Positions 10,043-19,408 of a stretch of 37,790 bases of DNA are shown piece by piece. Made by a program: the position numbers and the translations under genes. The notes beneath the pieces were generated by a model. That model was given only the letters and a program-made list of their open reading frames with translations, had not been told where the DNA came from and did no database searches. Positions within the stretch are counted from its first letter, which is position 1; the number at the start of each line of letters is the position of its first letter. The stretch comes from Chara braunii (lineage: Eukaryota > Streptophyta > Charophyceae > Charales > Characeae), in assembly GCA_003427395.1 (NCBI GenBank), contig BFEA01000661.1, positions 292,283-330,072 of the forward strand, written 5' to 3'.

Positions 10043-11690
10043 ACGTGCAATATTAAGGCTCAAAACGAAGTCAGAACCCGGATCTTGTCGCAGCAAGGCG
10101 TGCGTAAGCAGGGAGCGCCGCGCAGCAAAATCCAGAAGGCGCCTAAATTCCTAGCTTAAGTCCTAATTGCAACGGAAAAATTCCGAAGAAGAAGAACTTC
10201 GAGAGCCCGTGGGGGCTCGACACCAGTTGAAAATTCAAAAAACGATATTCCCGCGCGATGATCGTGCTAAAAATTCTCAGTGCTCACAGCAGAACAAGAA
10301 AGAAAAAGCTATGGTATAGTTATTCTTCGAGCTCGCTAAAGCGCGGTTCACCAACCATTGGCACATAATCTTCCCGACACCGATCCGATATTCTCAGCAG
10401 GAAACGAAAAAGAAACGAGGACATCCATGCAATTTTCTCGCCCGACCCGTCTTCCCACAACTCACCCCTTCGACCCGTTGTATTTCCCGAAACAGCTTCG
10501 CGCCGAAAATCGCGTGGTTTCAGAAAGTGGTTCGTCACAGCGCCGCTGTGGTTGGTTTCGTGGGTTATAACGACGATCGCGTGGTTCGACGAGTTGTTGG
10601 CACCGCTCGGCTTTGGTTCGGGTTCGCCGAGCGATTTCCGAAGCTCGATATGCCTGGTGCCGCCGACACTTTTCGCATGGTGTGCGGGGCCAATAGTGGG
10701 CTATGGAGTTCCACGACACCACTGTGAGCTGCTGATATGGGAGGAGGATGTGAAAGGGTGAGAAACTGGTGGTAATAACGACGAAGCCGGGGGATATGAA
10801 ATATTACGTGTTATAAGTATCCGGGTAGTCGGGGCCCCTGGGATCGTTAGTTACGGCATAGTGAAAGTCCCTTGCGCACAATCGGTCGTTCTCTGTCAGA
10901 CAGGGGAATTCCGAATTTCTTAAGTTTCCCCGCCGTCTGAGTTGTTCACTTTCCCAGTATTCACGATATTCCGGGTCCCTGAGGCTCTCACGATCGGACA
11001 TCCAAGAGGGAAATTCCGCAGCCATATCCATTTAGCAAGCTAGGTCCCCTGCATCCTTATAGGGGGTTTAAGGCCGACTCACGCAGACGAGCGTGTATGC
11101 GACTCGGTTTTCTCGAGATCGCGGTCGTGCGCCAGTGCGCACGTGAGAAACAACGGATTGGTCCCGGGGTTCAGTGTACCGAGCACGTTCGGCATACATG
11201 CAAATATCCTACTCATGCTACGTTGGGTGAGATCCGGTCATTACATGCCATACATGTGACGAAAAGGAGGAAAAAAGAGGGAAGGACAATCAACTTCTCA
11301 CAACACTCTTAGTGATCGAGAGTTAACGATTAAACCCAACATCCATAACAAGCGTTTTGAATCAGATCTGAGCTTATAGCTCACGCAAATGGATGGTAGA
11401 CAGGGCCAAAACAGGCATCGCGAAACAAGATTGGAAATCCGAAAAGATCACTAATAAAAATGAATTCAGATTCATTCCATGCATACTTACGAAGTCGAAG
11501 TGACAAAGAAAATCTGAGACGATTTACAAAGAGAAGTCAAAAAAGGTCGCGACAAGATCGGCCATATCGGAAGCCAAAATTATACAGATAGACGAAGGAA
11601 AAAACCTCATCCCACACCCACAAACTGCTTTCTTTCTCTCTCTCTCCACTCCCGATGCAGGCAGTCAATCGCCTCGCACCAACTAAGAGT
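10043..11690 (-). mobile_element. Internally deleted Ty3/gypsy derivative, minus strand
   Basis: Read on the minus strand, 11690-10560 matches the 5' LTR and leader of the large gypsy element (about 26650-28080). It then jumps directly to sequence matching 36735-37228, the last part of that element before its 3' LTR. Everything between (gag, pol, extra ORFs; about 8.6 kb) is missing, making this a LARD-like or deletion derivative. The left LTR is truncated at 11690 by the hAT-like element. At the other end the match stops at GCACGT, directly against the solitary LTR, with no 3' LTR of its own. By eye the similarity is about 85-90 percent. Confidence 0.75.
10462..11031 (-). pseudogene. Leader ORF of the gypsy family (one in-frame stop)
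   Basis: ATG at 11031-11029 begins a 190-codon frame interrupted only by TAA at 10806-10804, where the related copy near 27765 has CAA (Gln). The start reads MDMAAEFPSWMSD. Conserved stretches include DPEYREYWESEQL, EFPCLTE and a CEKCRRHQ cluster with two Cys. Compared with the other copy, the DPEYREYWESEQL stretch differs at seven third-codon positions and at no amino acid. That pattern shows selection on a protein. I do not recognise the family. Its place between a candidate primer site and gag suggests a gag-leader or accessory protein. Confidence 0.6.
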
Positions 11691-11696
11691 AGTGAC

Positions 11697-12255
11697 TGCG
11701 AATTCCTTACCAAATTTGAAATAAAAATAAAATACGAAAAACGAATACTAATAATAAAAATAAATAAAAATAAAAAGAGAATTAAATTTAGTGAGTGCGC
11801 GAGCATTTTTTCGACACTGCCATCTTTGGCGATTTTTCATTTTTTTTTGGAATAGCTAAATGCTCTGAATATTTACAGATGTGTACTTCACATAATACAA
11901 AACCGACAATTAAAAATTCAAGAAATAATAAAATTGTTGAGGCCCCGAACTAAAGTGAAAAACAAAAGTAAAAAGTGAAAAAATATGTGGGCGAGCGTGT
12001 TTTGACACCGCCATCTTTGACGATTTTTAGTTTTTATTTGGCTTAGCCAAATGACTTGAAAATTCACAGGCATGTACCTCATGTCATAGGGAACTCATAA
12101 AAAAACATTCAGAAACAACCAATTAATTTTAGATCCCGAAATAATTTTTGGCGGGGGCCAAACGCTCTTGGGTTCGGACCCCGTACGGGACCCCGGACGC
12201 CCGTACATACGGAGGTCTGCCCGGGGACCTCCGTACGTACAGGCTGGTGACCCTG
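11697..12255 (-). mobile_element. hAT-like non-autonomous element, copy a (truncated)
   Basis: On the minus strand this starts CAGGGTCACCAGCC at 12255 next to a TA tract and runs left to 11697, where the junction with the gypsy derivative cuts it. CAGGG-type inverted ends are typical of hAT transposons. It is the mirror image of copy b across the TA tract, giving a palindrome of about 1.1 kb with arms of about 550 bp. No transposase is encoded. Confidence 0.55.
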
Positions 12256-12273
12256 TATATATATATATATATA
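12256..12273. repeat. (TA)n spacer between hAT-like copies a and b
   Basis: Nine TA units at the centre of the palindrome. An 8-bp TATATATA target duplication would be invisible inside such a tract. Confidence 0.9.
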
Positions 12274-13008
12274 CAGGTTTACCAGCCCGTAAGTACGGAG
12301 GTCCCTGGGCAGATGTCCGTACGTACGGGCGTTCAGGGTCCCGTACGGGGTCCGAACCCGACGGCGTTCCGCCCCCGCCAAAAATTATTTCGGGGCCTAA
12401 AAATATATTTTGTTTCCTGAATTTTTTTTCGTGAGTTCTTTACGATGTTAGGTACACACCTATCAATTTTCAAGTCATTTGGCTCAGCCAAATAAGAATT
12501 AACAATCACCAAAGATGGCGGTGTCGAAACGTGCTTGCCCACGTTTTTTTTCACTTTTTACTTTTTGTTTTCACTTTAGTTCGGGGTCTATACAATTTTA
12601 TTATTTTTTGAAACTTTTTGAGTTTGTTTTGCATTTTGTGAAGTACACATATCTAAATTTTCAGGGCATTTAGCTATTCCAAAAAAAATGAAAAATCGCC
12701 AAAGATGATGGTGTCGAAAATGTGCTCTCGAACTCACTATTTTTTTTTTTTTAATTAATATTTATTTTTTGTAATTTATTTTTATTTCAAATTTAGCAAG
12801 GAATTTGGATGTAATGCTGGGGCAAATCTTGTTTAGTTTATGATTCTTCATAACATATCTATTTTTCAGATGTTTTTGATTTTTTTTTTTTTTTTTTTTT
12901 TTTTGGGTCCGCGTTCGGCCTGAATGGCCGAATGCATCCCCAAGGGGTCCCATACGTCCGGTCGTTCGGGTTTGGGCGTTCGGCTCGTCCCGAACGCCGG
13001 TTACCCTG
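12274..13008 (+). mobile_element. hAT-like non-autonomous element, copy b (full length)
   Basis: Starts CAGGTTTACCAGC and ends in CCCTG. The reverse complement of the end is CAGGGTAACCGGC, so the two ends form imperfect inverted repeats of about 13 bp. Subterminal regions are GC-rich with many GTACGTACGG or CGTTCGG words. The interior is AT-rich and holds two diverged copies of a module containing TCGCCAAAGATG, with a T26 run near 12879-12904. No ORF of transposase type is present. TA tracts flank both sides. Confidence 0.65.
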
Positions 13009-13156
13009 TATATATATATATATATGTTTTGCTGGCTTGTGATGGGGTGTGAACCAACAATCTGTAGAGTTTTCCATCTGGTGTGGGTGAGTGATAGTCT
13101 ACTTTGATTTTGGTCAAGGTAGATTATCATTTACAGTGTAATCAGTGAGGGGATTC

Positions 13157-13218
13157 TGCAGACTGTTGAGGGTTCAGCCTCCTGATGAGTCGGTGAAACT
13201 CCGACGAAACTGTTTGTC
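13157..13218 (+). ncRNA. Hammerhead ribozyme 1 (type III)
   Basis: Core parts in order: stem III 5' strand (13157-13165), GUU with predicted cleavage after 13167, stem I GAGG/CCUC with loop GUUCAG (13168-13181), CUGAUGA (13182-13188), stem II GUCGG/CCGAC with loop UGAAACU (13189-13205), GAAA (13206-13209), stem III 3' strand (13210-13218). Stem II is perfect. Stem III has a U-U mismatch at its second pair from the core (13164/13211), so this copy may be slower than ribozyme 2. Confidence 0.85.
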
Positions 13219-13582
13219 ACAGACCCTCGTTTGTTGTCCTCTTCTCTCTCTCTGCCTACGGTTTACCGGGCAGTTCCTGTTTGTGACGATATATGCTACG
13301 ACTTCGCTAGCTTCCTCCTACGGTTTTTTCCGGTCAGGTCGAGCGGCAGTGGTCGGGGCCGTTACTAGGCGGCCATGCTGTGCCTCTAGTGCCAGTGGCG
13401 TGTCTGGAGTGTATTTTTTGGCTGTGACAGACCTTTCTTTGTTTCGTGGATGTTTTGCTGGCTTTAAATGGGGTGTGAACCGACAGTGTGTAGAGTTTTC
13501 CATCTGGTGTGGGTGAGTGATAGTCTACTTTGATTTTGGTCAAGGTAGATTATCATTTACAGTGTAATCAGTGAGGGGATTC

Positions 13583-13644
13583 GGCAGACTGTTGAGGGTT
13601 CAGCCTCCTGATGAGTCGGTGAAACTCCGATGAAACAGTTTGTC
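13583..13644 (+). ncRNA. Hammerhead ribozyme 2 (type III)
   Basis: Stem III pairs GGCAGACUG (13583-13591) with CAGUUUGUC (13636-13644), nine pairs including two G-U. Cleavage is predicted after U13593 (GUU). Stem I is GAGG/CCUC with loop GUUCAG, then CUGAUGA (13608-13614), stem II GUCGG/CCGAU with loop UGAAACU, then GAAA (13632-13635). All invariant core bases are present. The predicted cleavage site is exactly 426 nt from that of ribozyme 1. Confidence 0.9.
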
Positions 13645-13711
13645 ACAGCCCCTCGTTTGTAGTTCTCTTCTCTCTTTCTGCCTGCGGTTTACCAGGCAGT
13701 TCTGTTTGTAG

Positions 13712-13713
<2 letters not shown>

Positions 13714-13762
<49 letters not shown>
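13714..13762. repeat. (TA)n tract
   Basis: About 24 TA units. Sequence on the two sides is mirrored (retrozyme tail on the left, inverted retrozyme fragment on the right), so it is the centre of a small palindrome. Confidence 0.9.
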
Positions 13763-13765
<3 letters not shown>

Positions 13766-13830
13766 TCACAAACAGAACTACCCTATAAACCGTAGGCAGA
13801 GAGAGAGAGAAGAGGACAACAAACGAGGGG
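13763..13830 (-). mobile_element. Inverted fragment of the retrozyme repeat
   Basis: The reverse complement matches the tail of each terminal repeat (CCCCTCGTTTGTTG through TCTGTTTGTGATGA). It lacks the ribozyme core. Confidence 0.75.
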
Positions 13831-13845
13831 ATATATATATATATA

Positions 13846-14656
13846 CAGGGTCACCAGCCCGTACGTACGGAGGTCCGCAGGCAGACCCTCGTACGTACGG
13901 GCCTTCGGGGTCCCGAACGGGGTCCGAACCTGACGGTATTCGGCCCCCGCCAAAAATTATTTTGGGGCCTAAATTTTTTGTTTTTTTTTCTGAATTGTTT
14001 TTTGTGAGTTCTTTATGATGTCAGGTACATGCCTATAAATTTTCAATTCATTTAGCTTAGCCAAATAAGAATTCAAAATCGCCAAATATGGTCGTGTCAA
14101 AACATGCTCGCCCACGTTGTTTTTCAGTTTTTACTTTTTGTTTTCACTTTAGTTCGGAGTCTAAATTATTTTCTAAGTTTTTGAATTTTTTTGAGCAGGT
14201 TTTGCATTATGTAAAGTACACATTTGTAATTTTTAGGGTATTAGCTATGCCAAAAAAACATGAAAAATCGCCAAACATGGCAGTGTCGAAAACGTGCTTG
14301 TGCACTCATAAAATTTATTATTATTATTATTATTATTTTTTTTTTATTAGTATTTGTTTTTCTTATTTTATTTTTATTTCAAATTTGGTAAGGAATTTGG
14401 ATGTTATGCTCAGGCAAATCTTGTTTAATTTATTTTTGTTCATAACATATCTATTTTTCAGAGGTTTTTTTTTTTTTTTTTTTGGTCNAAATCTTGTTTA
14501 ATTTATTTTTGTTCATAACATATCTATTTTTCAGAGGTTTTTTTTTTTTTTTTTTTGGTCCGCGTGCGGCCTGAACGGCCGAACGCATCCCCAAGGGATC
14601 CCATACGTTCGGGCATTCGGGTTTGGGCGTTCGGCCCGTCCCGAACGCTGGCAACC

Positions 14657-14659
<3 letters not shown>
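13846..14659 (+). mobile_element. hAT-like non-autonomous element, copy c
   Basis: Starts CAGGGTCACCAGCC and ends in CCCTG (reverse complement CAGGGTTGCCAGC), collinear with copy b along its length. It is inflated by the exact 72-bp duplication around the N at 14488 (see 14416-14560). Flanked by TA tracts on both sides. Confidence 0.65.
14416..14560. repeat. 72-bp exact duplication around a single N
   Basis: 14416-14487 and 14489-14560 are identical, including a T19 run of equal length, and only N14488 separates them. Copy b has this sequence once. Probably an unmerged assembly overlap. Confidence 0.9.

Positions 14660-14706
<47 letters not shown>
14660..14706. repeat. (TA)n tract
   Basis: TA repeats with a few TGTATA and ACATA variants between hAT-like copy c and a retrozyme fragment. 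Confidence 0.9.
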
Positions 14707-14709
<3 letters not shown>

Positions 14710-14789
14710 CAGTTTGTCACAGCCCCTCGTTTGTTGTCCTCTTCTCCCTCTCTGCCTACGGTTTACCGGGCAGTTCTATTTGACGATAT
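14707..14789 (+). mobile_element. Retrozyme fragment starting inside the ribozyme core
   Basis: AAACAGTTTGTCACAG through CAGTTCTATTTGACGATATA matches the retrozyme repeat from the GAAAC box onward. The fragment therefore begins within the hammerhead, at the base of stem III, and ends at the same place as the full repeats. A TA-rich tract follows (14790-14834). Confidence 0.75.
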
Positions 14790-14834
14790 ATATATGTATA
14801 TATATAGATATATACATATATATATATATATATA

Positions 14835-15580
14835 CAGGGTTGCCGGCGTTCGGGACGGGCCGAACGCCCAAACCCGAATGCCCGAACGTTTGGGATCCCC
14901 TCTCGACGCGTTCGGACGTTCGGCGGAACGCAGACAAAAAAAAAAAAAAAAATTAAAAAAATTAAAAATGTTTCCAAAATTTCTGAAAAAAAAAATGTCA
15001 TGTAGAGGAATAAACTAAACAAATTCCTTACCAAATTTGAAATAAAAATGAAATACGAAAAATAAATAATATTAATAAAAATAAGAAAAAATAAAACGAG
15101 AATGAAATTATTGCGTGGGCGAGCAAGTTTTTGACACCGCCATCTTTGGCGATTTTTTTTTTTTTTTTTGGCTTTGTCAAATGCCATGACATTTTGTACA
15201 TATGTATCTTACATAATAGAGAACCTGCAAATAAAGTTTGAAAAAATAATAATGTTTTTCAGGCCCCGAAATAAAGGGAAAACAAAAAATGAAAAAAGAA
15301 AAAAAACATATTAGTAAGTGGGAAAGCAAGTTTTGACACCATCATCTTTGCTGATTTTTCATTATTGTTTGGCTCTACAGAATGACTTCAAAATTGAGAG
15401 ACAGGTAGCTGACATAACAGAAAACTTACAAAAACAAAATCAGAAAAAAAAAATAATTTTTAGGTACCAAAATAAGTTTTTGCGGGGTCCGAACCCCTTC
15501 GAGTTCGGGCCCCGTACGGGGACCCGAACGCCCGAACGTTCGGGGGTCAGCTTAGGGGCCTCCGTACGTTCGGCCTTCGC
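14835..15580 (-). mobile_element. hAT-like non-autonomous element, copy d (inverted, truncated)
   Basis: Begins CAGGGTTGCCGGCG, the reverse complement of the right end of copies b and c, and runs through the same modules in reverse (A18 run near 14935-14952, GCCATCTTTGGCGA, CCCCGAAATAAAG). It reaches the GTACGG-rich subterminal zone near 15500-15570 but lacks the terminal CAGGGT. Together with copy c it makes a second large palindrome. Confidence 0.6.
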
Positions 15581-15701
15581 GTCGTTGCGGCAGCTCATTG
15601 CACGTTCCACGANTGTTCGACGTTCTTTTGGTAGGCTGGCCGGCGTGACGCGCCTACGTGGGACTCGGCCATCGTTCCTTGCGGCTGCTCGTTACACCCG
15701 C

Positions 15702-15736
15702 TACCTGGTTGATCCTGCCAGTAGTCATATGCTTGT
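15702..15736 (+). rRNA. 5' end of 18S rRNA (35-nt fragment)
   Basis: TACCTGGTTGATCCTGCCAG followed by TAGTCATATGCTTGT is the nearly universal start of eukaryotic 18S rRNA. It matches through position 35, after which unrelated AT-rich sequence (TTTACAGCAAAAC) follows. The 80-120 bp upstream could be external transcribed spacer, but a single N at 15613 interrupts it. This is a truncated relic or a chimaeric join, not a working gene. Confidence 0.9.
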
Positions 15737-16419
15737 TTTACAGCAAAACACACATGCCATCAATAAAACATATTTTCAACCTCAACAACCATTACTGCTG
15801 AGATGCAACACTTTACAACGAATACAGTGCAATGTTGAATCAACTGATGAAATTATCATGCCAAAAGCATTTTTTTCTCGTCCTTGATCAAATTTAAATT
15901 TCAAGTTATAACTGCAAAGAGTCTTAGCGTCAATAAATTTTTTGGTTGATGTGCAAAAATAACCTATGACTTATTTCAATTTTCTCAATATCAATTCCAC
16001 TAATTGAAACATATTATCAGGGTTTTCATGCTAGACCGCTAAGCAGTGCCTCGAAACTGTTCTAGAGAAGTCCTATATGAAATAAGTCCCACCTCTTCAT
16101 ACAACTCGAGAATGTTCTCAAGTAATATGATTTGGCTAATCTTCGACGTTTAACGATTAATTCAAAGGTGTACTTCATCCTTCTCACCTTGCTCTCAATT
16201 TTATTATAATGTCTTCATGCGAACTCCTAGAATGGTAGGAGTGACGACTGTTTTGAAAGTCGCAATCCCCCATTGTTTTTAAGGTCTTGTCGCTTGCCAA
16301 ATGTCTAAGAATCTATTTTTTCTCTATGTGCGGCTGATTTGCGGTCTTGACCGATAGTGCATGTTCCTTATCCTTTCATTCTTATATATTTACCCCTCAA
16401 TGTCAAAGTATGATATAAA
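15737..16419. other. AT-rich region without a recognised gene
   Basis: No open frame with recognisable motifs, and no match to other parts of the window. The open frame upstream that runs into it (15318-15887) crosses hAT-like sequence and the rRNA fragment, so it is not a gene. Confidence 0.4.
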
Positions 16420-17640
16420 TCATCGGGGTAATCCGAGTACTATCCGTTTAGCGGTCCTATCTACATAGAGTTTTGTTTTTGTTTTTTTGTGATTACCTCG
16501 TGAAGCCATAAGTGAAATGGATTCATCAACGTAACGACTGATGCATCGTGTTTCTGGAATTAGATGAAAGTTTTTGAGATAGCGTCCAACCATGACAAAT
16601 CTGACGTCCCTCGCGTGCTTGAGTCTCCAACGAATCCAGACGTACGAGTTCATTATCATCGGATATTAGGGTTCTTACACGCCCACGCGTGTCACAAAGA
16701 GAGGTCATCTGTGAGACCAACCTTCATGCTATGGCACGGAAGGGTCGACTCGGTCTAAATAAATGTCGAGTTTCCGTGTCCCGGATCCGAACAACACAAA
16801 AACGGTTGTTGGACGAGGTAATCTTAATACTCACAATGACTCACGAGAGACATTGAAGATTACTCGCACGATGGAAATATATGGTATATCCGTAAATTTT
16901 CTCAGAAGTTTGAGCCGTATTGACTTGAACATCCACGCGACTGTCTAGAAAGAATCCCTGGCTGTCTCGAAGAATCCCGACAAAGTCAATCCATTGTATA
17001 GGCGTGCTATCCCGCACCATGAAAATATGCTCCGCTCCTCTGATCAGTCCAACGTCAAGTGTATCGCGTATAAGAAGGTACCTGATCATGGTGACGTCTC
17101 GACGAACAATGTCGATCTGTTCATAAAAAGAACTACATCAAATATTGATCAACTAAAAAAGTCAACGGTCCTTTCGCTCAAACTCCACTGTAGAAAAGAC
17201 AAGTCACCCAAAGTGTTGAAATTTGTTGTCTGACGTCTTACGATGGTGATGAATATAAGCAAAAGGATCATGCTCTTCATTATAACGCAATAGCATAGCA
17301 TAGAAGAACCATTTCACCTCCGATATTTCTTCGGCGTATAGACCCCACTCATGACTGTGTCGAACCATCAAATATGCCTCTCCATCGCTTCTTTGATAAA
17401 CAAATCCGCCCTCCCTCTCGCTGTGATGACACCCGCCTTCGCGTCATGTACGATCTCGCTGTTGATGCGCGCCAACAATCTCTCTCGTTCTTGCTCACTC
17501 CCCATGATCTCAAATGCGCATGCAATGCACGACTTTGGAGCGAACGTGATCCACGTATGCAGTTGCACGATCCGAATGCGCCCCTGCTTAGACCGACCTG
17601 GCCTTTCCCCCTCGTGCAAATTTTTTCCGCCCCGCCCCGT
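16420..17640 (-). pseudogene. Unrecognised gene-like segment, possibly spliced, broken
   Basis: Three minus-strand stretches have protein-like composition and are bounded by plausible splice sites. One runs from ATG 17368 to a GT at 17207 (contains EVKWFFYAMLLRYNEEHDPF). One runs from an AG at 17117 to a GTGAGT donor at 16844 (contains STPIQWIDFVGILRDSQGFF). One, about 16708-16497, ends at a GTAATC donor (contains VRFVMVGRYLKNFHL). A further frame lies upstream at 17619-17368 (EIMGSEQERERLLARINSEI). The reading phases do not join cleanly between the first two stretches, so indels or a different exon structure must be assumed. I recognise no family. It could be a decayed host gene, a captured gene fragment, or part of an unlisted transposon. 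Confidence 0.25.
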
Positions 17641-17954
17641 CCTTTCCCAGCGTCACGTTGCTTTGCAGGCCCATCGCCGCCTTGTCAAACGTCACCCCCC
17701 ACCTCGATCCTGCATGGCCAGAACCGCTCAGTCCCAGCCTGTCCCTCCCTTGGGCACCCTGTCGGGGAGGCGGGCCCCTTCGTTAATTTTCTTGGGCCGG
17801 CGTCCACCCGTTACGGTGGGCCAATTGTAACCTTTTTTTTTTTTTTTTTTTTAAGTATTAGTACCTCCCCCAGTGTTGGGAAATTACGAGGTTTTGCTAG
17901 TTCCCGAATAAATCAGGGTGAGACACAGGTTCGGCATTGTCCCATAAATCAGAT
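17641..17954. other. C-rich stretch and T20 tract, no gene
   Basis: Unusually C-rich on the plus strand (17600-17830), then a T-run (17833-17852) and AT-rich sequence up to the start of the S repeat. Open frames here look like composition effects. Confidence 0.4.
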
Positions 17955-18792
17955 TTTTATCTGAGTCAGATCAACGGACTGAGGCTGTCTCACCTCAGAC
18001 ACGCACTTAGGGTGACACTTATACTCAACTGCCCCCCTCTTTTTCTCCCTTTTCCCTGCACTCAGCCCCACACTGAGTGCAGGTTCAGCGGGAAAATGGC
18101 TGTTTCCAACCAAGTTCCCCTCACCACCTCTTCAACTCCCACGCCTCTAGCCTGAGTCATATTCAGGCTAGTTTGGCCTGCATCTGATCGTAGCCGCGGC
18201 CACATTCGTAGCCGTGGCTTTTTCTTTCTCCTTTTCTCTCCTTTTACCTTCTTTTTCTCTTTTCTCCCCTGCCCTCGCATGAAAACGGGGATGGCAGTTG
18301 TCAGATTGGGAGAGGTAGGGAAACAACTCGTGAAAATTCACGAGTTCAAATCCCGACAGGCTCAGAGCGGGGTGCAAAAAGTACCCCAACTTTGATGAGT
18401 TTTAGAAACATATTTGCCTAATACAAAAATCTAAAACAATTCATGCACATGACCTAGGTGCTTGGTTACCTACAGAAAAAAATTCAAGGTCGAAACAATT
18501 GTTTTATGCCACCAAAATAATATTGCCACAAACCAAAAAATACAGATTTTCAAAAAAAGTCTGATCCCATTTCTCGTTTTTTTTTTCTTTTTTCCTTCTT
18601 CCCCTCCCTGACAACGGGGAGGCAGTTGGCAGGTCGGGAGGAGTAGGTCCTCCTCTCACATCCTCCCATTTCTTTCTTTCTCCCTCTCCACTCAACTCCC
18701 ACAGTTTCTTCGCGTGTGTGGGCTGCGCGATCTCAAGATCTCGTGGCCACAGTCATCTGTCCAAAACGAAGTGGGAGCCTTTCTGCTCCTAC

Positions 18793-18808
18793 ACAGTCTG
18801 AAAAGACT

Positions 18809-18842
<34 letters not shown>
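18793..18842 (+). other. Hairpin followed by a T33 run inside repeat S
   Basis: ACAGTCT-GAAA-AGACTGT is a perfect 7-bp stem with a GAAA tetraloop, directly followed by about 33 T. It would stop pol III. In copy 2 the hairpin is gone and the T-run is broken by A. Possibly the tail of an antisense poly(A) insertion. Confidence 0.4.
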
Positions 18843-18845
<3 letters not shown>

Positions 18846-19408
18846 CAGTCCTTAGGTTGCTCGTTCCAACCCCTCCCCGTTTTCCCTGTTGGTTGTGCCT
18901 CAACGATTACGAATGGGAAGGGGGAACGAAGTAACACCCAAAAATAGACAAAAGAAGAAAAAAAAGAAATTAAAAAAAAGAAAATCAAAAGAAATTAAAG
19001 AAAAGAAGACCACAACTTACCTGGAAACGACCTGGCGCCTTGAAAATGGGCGCCCGTTTCCTCCTTCCCAGGGACTCGAATCCCTCTCTTTTCTACGAGC
19101 GCCACTTGGCGCTTTAGTTGTATATATACATATATATATATATGTATATATATTTATATATATATTTACTCCGTTGGCCTATGCGAAGAGTCCCTCGTAG
19201 CATAGAGCCCCTCCGCCTTGGTCCGAAGCTACAGATCCAAGTTCGAGTCCCGAAAGACTATTTTTTTTTTTTTTTTGACCATTTCTCGATTTATTCGTGT
19301 CGTCCGCAGGGGCCTTGCTAATCTGCGCGCGGTTGTTTTCAGCCGCGCAATCTCATCGATCGCATGACCGAGAACGGCCACGCAAAAAGGCTGGATTGCT
19401 CCAAAAGG

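Larger units (their letters stand above)
13026..13716 (+). mobile_element. Retrozyme-like element with two hammerhead ribozymes
   Basis: A 426-bp unit is present 1.6 times: 13026-13294 and 13452-13716 are about 93 percent alike, with a unique 157-bp centre. Equivalently, two terminal repeats of about 265 bp flank a short internal region, which is the architecture described for plant retrozymes (non-autonomous elements with a type III hammerhead in each repeat). Each repeat carries one complete ribozyme core. The element begins TGTTTTGCTGG and sits inside TA repeats between hAT-like copies. I found no clear tRNA primer site or polypurine tract, so retrotransposition by LTR enzymes is inferred only. 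Transcripts cut at both ribozymes would give a 426-nt monomer. Known plant retrozyme circles are, from memory, longer (about 600-1000 nt). Confidence 0.75.

Noticed and set aside
12109-12434. Open frames on both strands containing YIYIYI
   Set aside because: They translate TA repeats and the GC-rich ends of hAT-like copies; the same pattern recurs at every TA tract.
18300-18375. Possible tRNA gene with a long variable arm (CTCGTGAA/TTCACGAG)
   Set aside because: A B-box-like stretch and a hairpin are present, but there is no pairing acceptor stem or T stem, and box A is poor.
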